Shown: one piece after another, positions 1-6,587 of the stretch
Position numbering within the stretch: the stretch's first letter is position 1
How the letters are laid out: the number at the start of each line of letters is the position of its first letter
Source: UBA940 sp031548515
Lineage (GTDB): Bacteria; Bacteroidota; Bacteroidia; Bacteroidales; Rikenellaceae
Reading direction: 5' to 3'
NCBI GenBank assembly: GCA_031548515.1
Contig: JAVBRB010000019.1
Location: 1 to 22,491, forward strand
Length of the DNA: 22,491 bases
Translations under genes and position numbers: made by a program
Notes under the pieces: generated by a model
Database searches by the model: none
The model's input: only the letters and a program-made list of their open reading frames with translations
What the model was told of the DNA's origin: nothing

Positions 1-528
1 GAACGGCACGCCCAGGAAAACGTCGGCGCTGCGCTGGTAGAGTTGGCACGAAAGGCGCCCGTCCGCTACGTAGAACTGGAACAGCGCGTGGCACGGCGGC
101 AGGGCCATTTTGTCGATCTCGGCTACGTTCCACGCGCTCACGATGTGGCGGCGCGAGTCTGGATTGTTTTTTATCGAATCGACCACCTGCGTTATCTGGT
201 CGATATGGAGGCCGTCCGGAGTCGGCCAACTGCGCCACTGATAACCGTAGACATGCCCCAAGTCACCATCGGGCGATGCCCATTCGTCCCATATGGTCAC
301 CCCGTTAGTATTCAGGTATTTGACATTGGTGTCGCCGCGCAGGAACCACAGCAGTTCGTAGATTATCGAGCGCAGGTGGAGTTTTTTTGTGGTCAGAACG
401 GGGAACCCTTCCGACAGGTCGAAACGCATCTGGTGCCCGAAAATGCTTTTCGTCCCGACCCCGGTGCGGTCGCTTTTGGCGACACCTTCGTCCTTTATCG
501 TCTGCAGCAGGTCTAAATACTGTTTCAT
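1..528 (-). CDS. thyA: Thymidylate synthase, C-terminus beyond the left edge
   Basis: ThyA converts dUMP to dTMP using 5,10-methylenetetrahydrofolate in the cytosol. The first 176 residues are visible; bacterial ThyA of this type has about 264, so the last third lies outside the window. The N-terminus MKQYLDLL, the dUMP-phosphate-binding Arg in SDRTGVGT (residues 19-26), the DEWA segment near 81 and the nucleophile Cys146 in PPCHALFQF are all present; Cys146 has the same number as in the E. coli enzyme. The visible part ends in SCQLYQRSADVFLGVPF, a core motif of the family. The start ATG shares the tetranucleotide ATGA (525-528) with the lpxH stop, so the two genes are probably translationally coupled and lie in one operon behind lpxH. 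Identification is secure. Confidence 0.97.
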   Translation of the reverse strand, partial: MKQYLDLLQTIKDEGVAKSDRTGVGTKSIFGHQMRFDLSEGFPVLTTKKLHLRSIIYELLWFLRGDTNVKYLNTNGVTIWDEWASPDGDLGHVYGYQWRSWPTPDGLHIDQITQVVDSIKNNPDSRRHIVSAWNVAEIDKMALPPCHALFQFYVADGRLSCQLYQRSADVFLGVPF

Positions 529-1262
529 CCTCTATACGCGTGTAATTTCATGATGCCGTCGGGCGCGAGCGAGGCGTAATGCGGGTTTTCGAACCATTCG
601 CCAAGGAAAAAGGCTTTCGCACCGCCAAGATCATACTCTTCCGCACAATGAATGTGCCCGAAAACGAAATAGTCGACCTCGTGGTCCTGCATATATCCGC
701 GCGCGTACTGCACGAGTCCTTCTTCTTCTCCCCGGAAATCGACCTTTATCTCCTTAGACTTGCGGCTGCCCGAAGACCACGAATTGCCGAATTTCAGGAA
801 ATGGTCGGGATGAATTATTAACGAAAATATCCTGCGGGCAATGCGACTTCGGAAAAACCGGTTCATCAGCTGCAGCATCGGCTTACCTTTGATGTTCATC
901 GCATCACCGTGGCCCACAAAGACTTTTTTACCGTACAATTCAAGTTGTTCCGGCCCGGAGTGGACTATCATCCCGACCTCTTCCGCGAAATAACCGCCCG
1001 TCCACATATCATGGTTGCCCGGAAAGAAATGCACTTCGATACCCCTGTCGGCCAGACCGGCCAACTTTCCCAGAAGGCGCACATGCCCTTTCGGGACGAC
1101 GCGCTTATACTCGAACCAGAAATCGAAGATGTCGCCTACAAGGAAAATGCCCTCGGCGTCGGCCGCAGCCATATCAAGCCAAGACATGAAAATACGCTCC
1201 CTCACCCTCGGATCATTTTCCGATTTCAGTCCCAAATGAGTGTCCGAGGCGAAGTAATACAT
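525..1262 (-). CDS. lpxH: UDP-2,3-diacylglucosamine diphosphatase-type metallophosphoesterase
   Basis: This is a calcineurin-like metallophosphoesterase of 245 residues. Its metal-binding motifs occur in order: D7-T-H9, G43-D44, G82-N-H-D85, G117-H-G-D120 and G202-H-I-H205. The GDIFDFWFEY stretch and overall length fit LpxH, which hydrolyses UDP-2,3-diacylglucosamine to lipid X and UMP in lipid A synthesis at the inner membrane face. An in-frame TTG lies two codons upstream (1268), but the ATG at 1262 is the better start. No Shine-Dalgarno is seen; GGTTAAT heptamers lie just upstream instead. The stop overlaps thyA by 4 bp. The family (LpxH-like) is secure from motifs; the exact substrate is inferred, because related phosphoesterases share these motifs. 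Confidence 0.88.
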   Translation of the reverse strand: MYYFASDTHLGLKSENDPRVRERIFMSWLDMAAADAEGIFLVGDIFDFWFEYKRVVPKGHVRLLGKLAGLADRGIEVHFFPGNHDMWTGGYFAEEVGMIVHSGPEQLELYGKKVFVGHGDAMNIKGKPMLQLMNRFFRSRIARRIFSLIIHPDHFLKFGNSWSSGSRKSKEIKVDFRGEEEGLVQYARGYMQDHEVDYFVFGHIHCAEEYDLGGAKAFFLGEWFENPHYASLAPDGIMKLHAYRG

Positions 1263-1271
1263 TTTCAAAAT

Positions 1272-1292
1272 GGTTAATGGTTAATGGTTAAT
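1272..1292. repeat. Heptanucleotide tandem repeat GGTTAAT x3 before lpxH
   Basis: Three exact, uninterrupted copies of GGTTAAT occupy 1272-1278, 1279-1285 and 1286-1292. On the minus strand they lie about 10-30 nt upstream of the lpxH ATG, where a ribosome binding site would be expected, and are followed by TTGAAA directly before the ATG. A small hairpin (1297-1315, AATCAG/CTGATT stem) lies on their far side. Confidence 0.8.
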
Positions 1293-1296
1293 TAAC

Positions 1297-1315
1297 AATC
1301 AGGCAATTTCTGATT
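1297..1315 (-). other. Small hairpin in the thioredoxin-like/lpxH spacer
   Basis: AATCAG (1297-1302) pairs with CTGATT (1310-1315) around a 7-nt loop. It sits between the stop of the lipoprotein gene (1339) and the heptamers before lpxH. There is no U-run on the minus strand, so termination is not obvious; it may be a processing site or a remnant of an intergenic repeat. Confidence 0.4.
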
Positions 1316-1338
1316 TATCATTAGCCACCAACCATTTT

Positions 1339-2499
1339 TCAAATAAGTTCCTTGATCTTATTTACGAGAGCGTCTCCGTATAGGTTCTTGCCGACAATAT
1401 TGCCCTCGCGGTCGATTATGAAATTGGCCGGTATAGACCTGATGTTGTACATCCTTACTGCCAGAGACTGGTCTCCGCTGAAATCGCACACTGTTATCCA
1501 CGGCAGCTTTTGCTCCTGCACGGCATTAACCCACAGCGGCTTGGATGTATCAATAGACACCTGGTATATCGCCAATCCACTATCCGAATATTCAGAATAA
1601 AGTTCTTTCAACTCCGCGTTATTAATGCGCGAATCGGCTATCGCGGCACTCCAGAAATCAAGAATGATGACGCTGCCGGCAAGAGATGTCAGTTTCATCT
1701 TCTGCCCGTACATATTAGGAAGTTCGATTTCCGGGTAATCCACAATCTCGACGACCTGGTCGAGCAGCTTGTTTTGCATTTCCTGCTGGGCATTCTGCGT
1801 TTCAATCTCTTTCTCAAGCGCTATCACGTAACGCGACTCGGGATAATGCCTGTGTACAGAATCGGCGACCATGCGGTAGTATACGAAGTCGCTCTCGCCG
1901 TTGAACAGAACCTCGTCGCCCGGAAGGCGCTGATAAAGCGCGTACACCGCAGCCAGAGACGATGAATTCTCAACAATAAAACGGATCTGCTCACGCTTGA
2001 TGCGGTAATATTCGTTGTAATATGCACGTGTAAGTTCACGGCGCTCAGTACCGTCGGGACTGCTCAGGGTAAAAAGATTGGATATGGAATCCAACGCGCT
2101 CATCCCGTTTGTCAGTATCCCGTGGAGCCGCCCGATCAGTTCGCTTTCTTCCGAACCTGCAACCTTGTAACTCCGTGAAACATCTCCCAGCGAAGTGACC
2201 CTGACCTTTTCCCCGGGCGAGATCAGCAGCGGCACCATGTCGCCGTTGTAACGCAAGTTGAAGATGGTCGGTTGCCGATCTTTCAGTTCTATCCGGAAAC
2301 CGAATTCGCCCTTTTCATTCGTTCTCGTCGAATCCACCACCGAGGTATAGCCGGGTGTAACACGTTCGAGGTATATCGGTTTGCCGGCAGCTCCGATGAA
2401 GTATCCCTGCAGTCTGGCATTGTCTTTATGGCAGGAAACAGCCGTCAGTCCGACGATTGAAAAAACTATGATAGAAAGATTCTTTCTCATCTTTTTCAT
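1339..2499 (-). CDS. Thioredoxin-fold lipoprotein (DUF4369/TlpA-like) without CxxC
   Basis: This 386-residue protein begins with a hydrophobic signal peptide ending in AVSC, giving a probable lipidated Cys23. Residues about 28-125 resemble the DUF4369 domain seen before TlpA/ResA-type thioredoxin domains in Bacteroidota, and a helical, charged middle part follows (about 120-250). Residues about 255-386 have the thioredoxin-like layout: LTSLAGSVIILDFW, a later SIDTS strand and a cis-proline region SIP357ANF. Where relatives read FWASWCPPCR, this one reads FWSAAIADSR, so both redox cysteines are replaced (I287 and S290). Apart from Cys23 only C338 remains. It cannot act as a normal disulfide reductase; a binding or structural role in the envelope is inferred. 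A Bacteroidota -7 box lies at 2513-2520, and lpxH follows after 76 bp. Confidence 0.85.
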   Translation of the reverse strand: MKKMRKNLSIIVFSIVGLTAVSCHKDNARLQGYFIGAAGKPIYLERVTPGYTSVVDSTRTNEKGEFGFRIELKDRQPTIFNLRYNGDMVPLLISPGEKVRVTSLGDVSRSYKVAGSEESELIGRLHGILTNGMSALDSISNLFTLSSPDGTERRELTRAYYNEYYRIKREQIRFIVENSSSLAAVYALYQRLPGDEVLFNGESDFVYYRMVADSVHRHYPESRYVIALEKEIETQNAQQEMQNKLLDQVVEIVDYPEIELPNMYGQKMKLTSLAGSVIILDFWSAAIADSRINNAELKELYSEYSDSGLAIYQVSIDTSKPLWVNAVQEQKLPWITVCDFSGDQSLAVRMYNIRSIPANFIIDREGNIVGKNLYGDALVNKIKELI

Positions 2500-2512
2500 T
2501 TTGCGTAAAACA

Positions 2513-2520
2513 CAAAGATA
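2513..2520 (-). promoter_or_regulatory. -7 promoter box (TATCTTTG) for the lipoprotein-lpxH-thyA unit
   Basis: On the minus strand the sequence reads TATCTTTG, an exact match to the Bacteroidota -7 consensus TAnnTTTG, 13 nt upstream of the ATG at 2499. No convincing -33 TTTG was found, but the AT-rich stretch upstream is compatible. It implies a short leader and transcription of the lipoprotein gene, lpxH and thyA together. Confidence 0.6.
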
Positions 2521-2604
2521 GAAAACTATTCAGAATATATTAAAAAGTTCCTTTCACTTTTGACAGACAAACGAAAGTCCCCGTGGGAGATCTCCATCCC
2601 CGTC

Positions 2605-3267
2605 TTATTTCTGGTATCCGCGGCGCTGCTGGCCGCTGCGGCCTGTTTTCTGGCTTTTGCTGTTATGCTGTCCTTTCCCCGTTCCTTTTTTCTGGTACTG
2701 CTGGAAATTTTGCTTGTATTCGCTTTTGAGACTTCCGAGAGCGGCCTCATCGATCTCCAGACCTCCTTTGGACATGCGCTTGATATCATTGATAATGACC
2801 TCATTATTGGGATGTTCCTGATTGTACTCGTAGCTCTTGGTGCGCATGTAACGTGCGATATTTTCAAGCGTTTCTTCGACCGCATCCCTGTCAGGATTCT
2901 CTTTCAGCGAGCGGATCATCCTCTCTACGTTTTTGCCGTAGTGCTTGAACATTATGTTCTTCTTCGGATATTCCAGCATCTCGGGTTTAGGACGGAGGTC
3001 CTGTCGCGTCGGTATCGGATACGGAGAATCAACATCTAGGTCAAAATCGGCCATTATCCAGAGATGGTCCCAGAGTTTATGCGCGATATCCGACGTGTCC
3101 CTGAGCAATGGATTCAGGTTTCCCATGACATCTATAACGATATAAGCCTGCCGCGTACGTTCTTCGCGGTCCTCGATCGTCTGAAGGTAATCGATCATTT
3201 CATGTATATGTCTGCCGTATTCGGGCAGGAACATCTTTCTGCGAGTGTAATTATAATTTTTTTCCAT
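2605..3267 (-). CDS. DUF4290 family protein
   Basis: This 220-residue soluble protein resembles DUF4290, a conserved Bacteroidota family of unknown function. Typical features are the N-terminal LPEYGRHIHEMIDYL, a helical region with VIDVMGNLNP and LWDHLWIMADFDLDVDSPYP (about 45-82), and MLEYPKKNIMFKHYGKNVE. The last 40 residues or so are Lys/Gln/Gly/Ser-rich and probably disordered (QKKGTGKGQHNSKSQKTG), which could bind nucleic acid. No signal peptide or membrane segment is seen. The ATG at 3267 fits the family N-terminus. No clear promoter box is visible upstream. It is separated from the next minus-strand gene by about 105 bp containing that gene's own promoter. Function is unknown. Confidence 0.85.
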   Translation of the reverse strand: MEKNYNYTRRKMFLPEYGRHIHEMIDYLQTIEDREERTRQAYIVIDVMGNLNPLLRDTSDIAHKLWDHLWIMADFDLDVDSPYPIPTRQDLRPKPEMLEYPKKNIMFKHYGKNVERMIRSLKENPDRDAVEETLENIARYMRTKSYEYNQEHPNNEVIINDIKRMSKGGLEIDEAALGSLKSEYKQNFQQYQKKGTGKGQHNSKSQKTGRSGQQRRGYQK

Positions 3268-3512
3268 TATACGGGAATATGGCGATATGTTATAAAGACA
3301 TGTAAATCATATTTTAAGGCACGATATATGCCGTGAATCACCCGACCTGCACTTCAATAAATCGCTCGCGGTATCTGCCGCGTATCAAAAACATAAGATC
3401 GGATTCAAGATGAAAAACTCAACGAAAAAAATACCGCCCGAAAGCGCGTTTTTTAAGAAGAAGCATTAACTTTGAGGCAAATTTAACCGTTTTTTCTAAA
3501 TTAACAATCCGG
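3268..3512. other. Divergent intergenic region
   Basis: These 245 bp separate the divergent DUF4290 and sigma-54 activator genes. Only the -7 box of the activator (3467-3474) stands out. No GGCAC-N5-TTGC type sigma-54 promoter is recognisable, and no RNA gene is seen. Confidence 0.5.
3467..3474 (+). promoter_or_regulatory. -7 promoter box (TAACTTTG) for the sigma-54 activator
   Basis: TAACTTTG matches TAnnTTTG exactly and lies 38 nt before the ATG at 3513. A T-run at about 3449-3454 sits roughly where a -33 element would be, though it is not a clean TTTG. This suggests the activator gene is itself transcribed by the housekeeping sigma factor. Confidence 0.55.
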
Positions 3513-4658
3513 ATGCCCAAGATTTTGATTATCGAGGCCTCGCGCGGAATTCGCAACACGCTGCGAGAGAGGCTCGAATATGAGAAATACACGGTGGAAG
3601 CCGTTGCCACCAGTGAAGAAGCCCGTGCGATAAGGGATGCATTCAAACCGGACGTTGTGTTGAGTGACTATTGTTACGAATGCACCCAGCAGCTCACGGT
3701 TCCGTTCATTGTGATGTCGGAAGACACCTCGGTCGAGAACGCCGTAGAAAGCGTAAGGGCTGGGGCATGGGACTTCATACCCAAGCCAATAGATATGAAC
3801 CACCTGCTCTCATCGGTCAGGTCGGCCATAGGGTCTGTGGAAGAGGAAGAGCAGGAAATATTGACGCAGCCCCGGCAGGCCGCCAGAAAAGCTTCGCGCA
3901 TACAGGAAATCATCGGCAGGTCGGAAAAAATAATCAAGGTCAAAAATCTGATCGACAGGGTCGGGCCTTCGGAAGCCAGGATACTGATCATGGGAGAGAA
4001 CGGTACGGGAAAAGAACTAGTAGCGCATTGGCTGCACGAAAAGAGCCGCCGTTCGAAAGGCCCGTTCGTCGAGATAAACTGTGCGGCCATCCCGTCGGAA
4101 CTTATCGAGAGTGAACTTTTCGGCCATGAAAAAGGAGCTTTCACATCAGCGATAAAGCAGCGTAAAGGCAAATTCGAGCAGGCCACCGGAGGAACGCTCT
4201 TCATGGACGAGATTGGCGACATGAGCCTATCGGCTCAGGCAAAAGTACTTCGCGCACTGCAAGAGAGCCGCATCAGCCGCGTCGGAAGCGACAAGGATGT
4301 CACGGTCGACGTGAGGGTCGTCGCCGCTACCAACAAGAACCTGCGCGAAGAGATCGAGCAGGGGCGTTTCCGCGAGGACCTTTATCATCGCCTGAGCGTC
4401 ATCATAATCCGCGTTCCGCCCCTCAGCGAGCGCACGGAAGACATTCCCGAACTCGTCGAGCACTTCACCGACAACATATGCGCCGGATACGGCATCGCCA
4501 GGAAATCGATCAGCAAGGAAAGCGTAGAGGAACTCATGCAGATGCCTTGGAGAGGGAATATCCGCGAACTGCACAACGTAATGGAAAGGCTCATTATACT
4601 AGGCGGCGATCAGATATCGGTCGAAGATATCCAGACCTACGTCAGTGAATTCGTATAA
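3513..4658 (+). CDS. Sigma-54 activator (NtrC family) lacking the HTH domain
   Basis: This 381-residue AAA+ activator of RpoN-RNA polymerase carries Walker A GENGTGKE (161-168), the sigma-54 contact loop GAFTSA (208-213; usual form GAFTGA), Walker B TLFMDEIGD (228-236), the arginine-finger segment FREDLYHRL (287-294) and the sensor II motif WRGNIRELHN (346-355). The N-terminus is receiver-like with possible phosphoacceptor D52 and Lys91. However, the usual acidic pair is only E8-A9, and the D52-to-Ser69 distance is 17 residues rather than about 30. The protein ends right after the AAA+ domain at VSEFV, with no Fis-type HTH. A strong terminator 22 nt after the stop argues against a frameshift. 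H. pylori FlgR is a known HTH-less activator of similar length. Targets are unknown. Confidence 0.9.
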   Translation: MPKILIIEASRGIRNTLRERLEYEKYTVEAVATSEEARAIRDAFKPDVVLSDYCYECTQQLTVPFIVMSEDTSVENAVESVRAGAWDFIPKPIDMNHLLSSVRSAIGSVEEEEQEILTQPRQAARKASRIQEIIGRSEKIIKVKNLIDRVGPSEARILIMGENGTGKELVAHWLHEKSRRSKGPFVEINCAAIPSELIESELFGHEKGAFTSAIKQRKGKFEQATGGTLFMDEIGDMSLSAQAKVLRALQESRISRVGSDKDVTVDVRVVAATNKNLREEIEQGRFREDLYHRLSVIIIRVPPLSERTEDIPELVEHFTDNICAGYGIARKSISKESVEELMQMPWRGNIRELHNVMERLIILGGDQISVEDIQTYVSEFV

Positions 4659-4680
4659 TCCGAACGATCATAATGCATAC

Positions 4681-4708
4681 AAATAAGGACGGCGCACCGT
4701 CCTTATTT
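4681..4708 (+). terminator. Perfect 12-bp hairpin terminator
   Basis: AAATAAGGACGG (4681-4692) and CCGTCCTTATTT (4697-4708) are exact reverse complements around the loop CGCA. The right arm ends in TTATTT, so it can act as an intrinsic terminator. It closes the sigma-54 activator gene 22 nt after its stop and may work on both strands. Confidence 0.85.
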
Positions 4709-4891
4709 CATCTTTGCAGGTAACGTAGAAAAAGGCCGATCTTCATTTTCCGCAAAACCGGCTCTGACGTAAGTTTCGGATAATAATTCATATTAATCTA
4801 CAGATTACCACTTCATTATCGTGAGGTTCTTACCCAAAACTCTCGTTAGCGGTTTTTTCATAGCCGCGATACTGCGTGATCACCCCTCCCA

Positions 4892-4954
4892 GCCGGCACC
4901 AAGCCGAGCGCCATCGAATTTACTCGGACGGCCGAGGCGCGAAGGAGGAAAATG
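4892..4954 (+). repeat. Dispersed repeat, copy 1
   Basis: This 63-bp segment aligns without gaps to the reverse complement of 15821-15883 at about 51 of 63 positions by hand count; most differences are transitions. Its core holds CTCGG-ACGG-CCGAG, a 5-bp stem with a 4-nt loop. It lies in a non-coding region between the sigma-54 activator and the secreted orphan gene. Confidence 0.7.
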
Positions 4955-5093
4955 TTGTTAAACCCTCACCTAGATATGGGATGGTGGTGGCTTCGCCTTC
5001 CTCGTCTTTGCGGGGCATAGTCTGCGAACAGTCTCTGCTCCCGCTTCGTTTCTCGGTTGTCGCAGCCAAAAGGCCGCTCCTAAATGGTTTTCC

Positions 5094-5111
5094 GTTTCGC
5101 TTAAGCGAAAC
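5094..5111. repeat. 18-bp perfect palindrome
   Basis: GTTTCGCTTAAGCGAAAC is its own reverse complement. It lies about 50 bp beyond the 3' end of the secreted orphan gene. It could be a terminator stem, a protein-binding site or the tip of a repeat element; no U-run follows on either strand. Confidence 0.6.
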
Positions 5112-5161
5112 TCTCGTTACTCTCCCCCCTTATTATGCCCTGGTAGATTTTGCGCACCATT

Positions 5162-6394
5162 TTAATCGATTTTCAATTGTTTCCACGTTCCGTTACGTCC
5201 GTTCACAAGCCAATACTCCACATCGAAATCGCCGTGCATCCTCAGCACCAGAGTACGCAGGGGGTTCAGTTCGCCGTTCTTAACACCATCCCAGCCATCG
5301 ACACCATCGCCGTGACCATTACCGTCATCATATATCTCCGCTGTGAATAAGACGCTGTCGTTAAGCCACGTGTCATAATCGCGGAACAGAACCCTCATCC
5401 CACCCGGTCTGCGCATGGCTCGGGCCACCCGTTTGTCATGCGTCACGGCAAAGTAGTAGTTCATGGCATCGATCCTGCGGGCATCCCATCTATCGGCATA
5501 CTGCGAGTCGTCGGCGTAGTCTATCGCTTTCCGGTTGCTCTCCATAAAACGGCGCAGTGGTCCGGCATCGACCAACTCTATATCCGATATAGCCATTCTG
5601 GCACGGTAACTTTCGCCCTCGCCTGGTTCCTGATAGAAACATATGGAGGTTGTGGCGCTTACCAGGTCTCCGCGGTATAGCTCCTCGTAATTACACATAA
5701 CGAGGTTGTAACAGTCGTCTCCGTCTGCACCCGCGCTCACCATCACAGGATAATCGTAATCATACTCGAAGCCGACTAACCTCAAGGTATCGGTATAAGG
5801 AGGTTCATACGCCTCCTTGTAGGAGTCGTAAAGATCGTAGCCCGGAAATTCGAAATCGGTGTCGTCGCCGAAATAGATGACCGGATTGTTGACATACACC
5901 ACTACCGTCGGCAGGGCGACCAGTTCTTTCTTTTCATAATCATAGTAGTTCCAGTCCGCGGTGAACCAATTATCAAGAAAATCCAGCGACATGCTGCCCG
6001 AGGCGTCACTTACGGCGTTACCACAGCTTTCATGGTAATACTCCGCAAGGCGAAAACGCCCGGCACCGGCGTCATACCTGTAGCTGTAGCTTTCCCAGCC
6101 TCTCATGTGGGCCGTCGTTATGGAAAATACTCCGTCGTCGATAAACAGATGATTTTCTGCAAACGATTCCTCTTCAAGATAGTATTTGACACCGAACTCT
6201 TCGTATCCCCTCGAAGAAAGTTTGAATACGATCGCCGAATCCAGAACGTCATACCAAACGGCATCCTCTTCAAAATCGCCGTCCAGGTCGCCTGTGCAAT
6301 GTTCCCTGACGGGACGCTCCGCAGCCAAGCCCTGAGCGGCGGCGGAATAACATAAAAAAACTGCTGCAGTAATTATGAAAAGTAAGTATCTCAT
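5162..6394 (-). CDS. Secreted protein of unknown function, Asp/Tyr-rich
   Basis: I do not recognise this 410-residue protein. The ATG at 6394 begins a classic signal peptide (MRYLLFIITAAVFLCYSAAAQG, cleavage near residues 20-22); an in-frame TTG upstream at 6439 would spoil it. Just after, DLDGDFEED (about 36-44) has the DxDGDxxxD pattern of Ca2+-binding FG-GAP/EF-hand-like loops. The mature protein is rich in Asp, Glu and Tyr, with aromatic/acidic stretches such as YDYDYP. Near the C-terminus is a second Asp/Gly-rich run, DDGNGHGDGVDGWDG. A beta-rich, metal-binding periplasmic or surface protein is plausible but inferred. It stands alone between a repeat-rich region and the nqr operon; no clear promoter box was found. 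Confidence 0.75.
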   Translation of the reverse strand: MRYLLFIITAAVFLCYSAAAQGLAAERPVREHCTGDLDGDFEEDAVWYDVLDSAIVFKLSSRGYEEFGVKYYLEEESFAENHLFIDDGVFSITTAHMRGWESYSYRYDAGAGRFRLAEYYHESCGNAVSDASGSMSLDFLDNWFTADWNYYDYEKKELVALPTVVVYVNNPVIYFGDDTDFEFPGYDLYDSYKEAYEPPYTDTLRLVGFEYDYDYPVMVSAGADGDDCYNLVMCNYEELYRGDLVSATTSICFYQEPGEGESYRARMAISDIELVDAGPLRRFMESNRKAIDYADDSQYADRWDARRIDAMNYYFAVTHDKRVARAMRRPGGMRVLFRDYDTWLNDSVLFTAEIYDDGNGHGDGVDGWDGVKNGELNPLRTLVLRMHGDFDVEYWLVNGRNGTWKQLKID

Positions 6395-6462
6395 TGTCTG
6401 ATTCTTGTTTGACGCCTCCAAATTACTGTTTTTACCCAACTAAAACCGCCGCCGTTCCGGCT

Positions 6463-6587
6463 TTTGCAGTCAGAGTGGTGCTTAGACAACGCTCGATGAA
6501 GAAAGCGAGGCAGGAGCATACTTGATCGTATGTGACTGCCTCGCATTTCAAATTAGCGGAAGTATAAGCGCCGCTATCACTGCGAAA
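6463..6587 (-). repeat. MITE-like element A (terminal inverted repeats) after nqrF
   Basis: TTTGCAGT at 6463 is mirrored by ACTGCGAAA ending at 6587, directly next to the nqrF stop. Inside is a long hairpin: GCGAGGCAG (6505-6513) with CTGCCTCGC (6536-6544), then CATAC with GTATG, capped by TTGATC. Element B (7877-8001) has the same size, terminal sequence, internal TGATCG tip and CGCTATC motif. As it follows the last nqr gene, the hairpin may also terminate the operon. No transposase is present. Confidence 0.75.
6505..6544 (-). terminator. Possible nqr operon terminator hairpin inside element A
   Basis: A 9-bp perfect stem (GCGAGGCAG/CTGCCTCGC) continues through a 3x3 internal bulge into a 5-bp stem (CATAC/GTATG) with a 6-nt loop. 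It lies 43 nt after the nqrF stop on the minus strand. No strong U-run follows, so it may stabilise the 3' end rather than terminate. Confidence 0.4.

Larger units (their letters stand above)
4709..5161. other. Repeat-rich non-coding region
   Basis: These 453 bp hold no convincing gene. They contain a dispersed repeat copy (4892-4954), an 18-bp perfect palindrome (5094-5111) and a 12-mer, AAACTCTCGTTA, present twice (4837-4848 and 5108-5119), the second copy overlapping the palindrome. A plus-strand reading frame across the region lacks family features and runs into the antisense of the next gene. The region may be a pile-up of decayed repeats or an unrecognised RNA. Confidence 0.5.

Noticed and set aside
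43..516. Open plus-strand frame of 157 codons
   Set aside because: It is antisense to thyA, whose motifs and Cys146 are clear on the minus strand.
4659..4680. Frameshift that cut off an HTH domain of the sigma-54 activator
   Set aside because: Only 22 nt separate the stop from a perfect terminator hairpin, leaving no room for a lost domain.
4876..5283. Plus-strand frame of 135 codons in the repeat-rich gap
   Set aside because: It spans a dispersed repeat and runs into the antisense of the secreted orphan gene; no start signal, family or coding-like composition.
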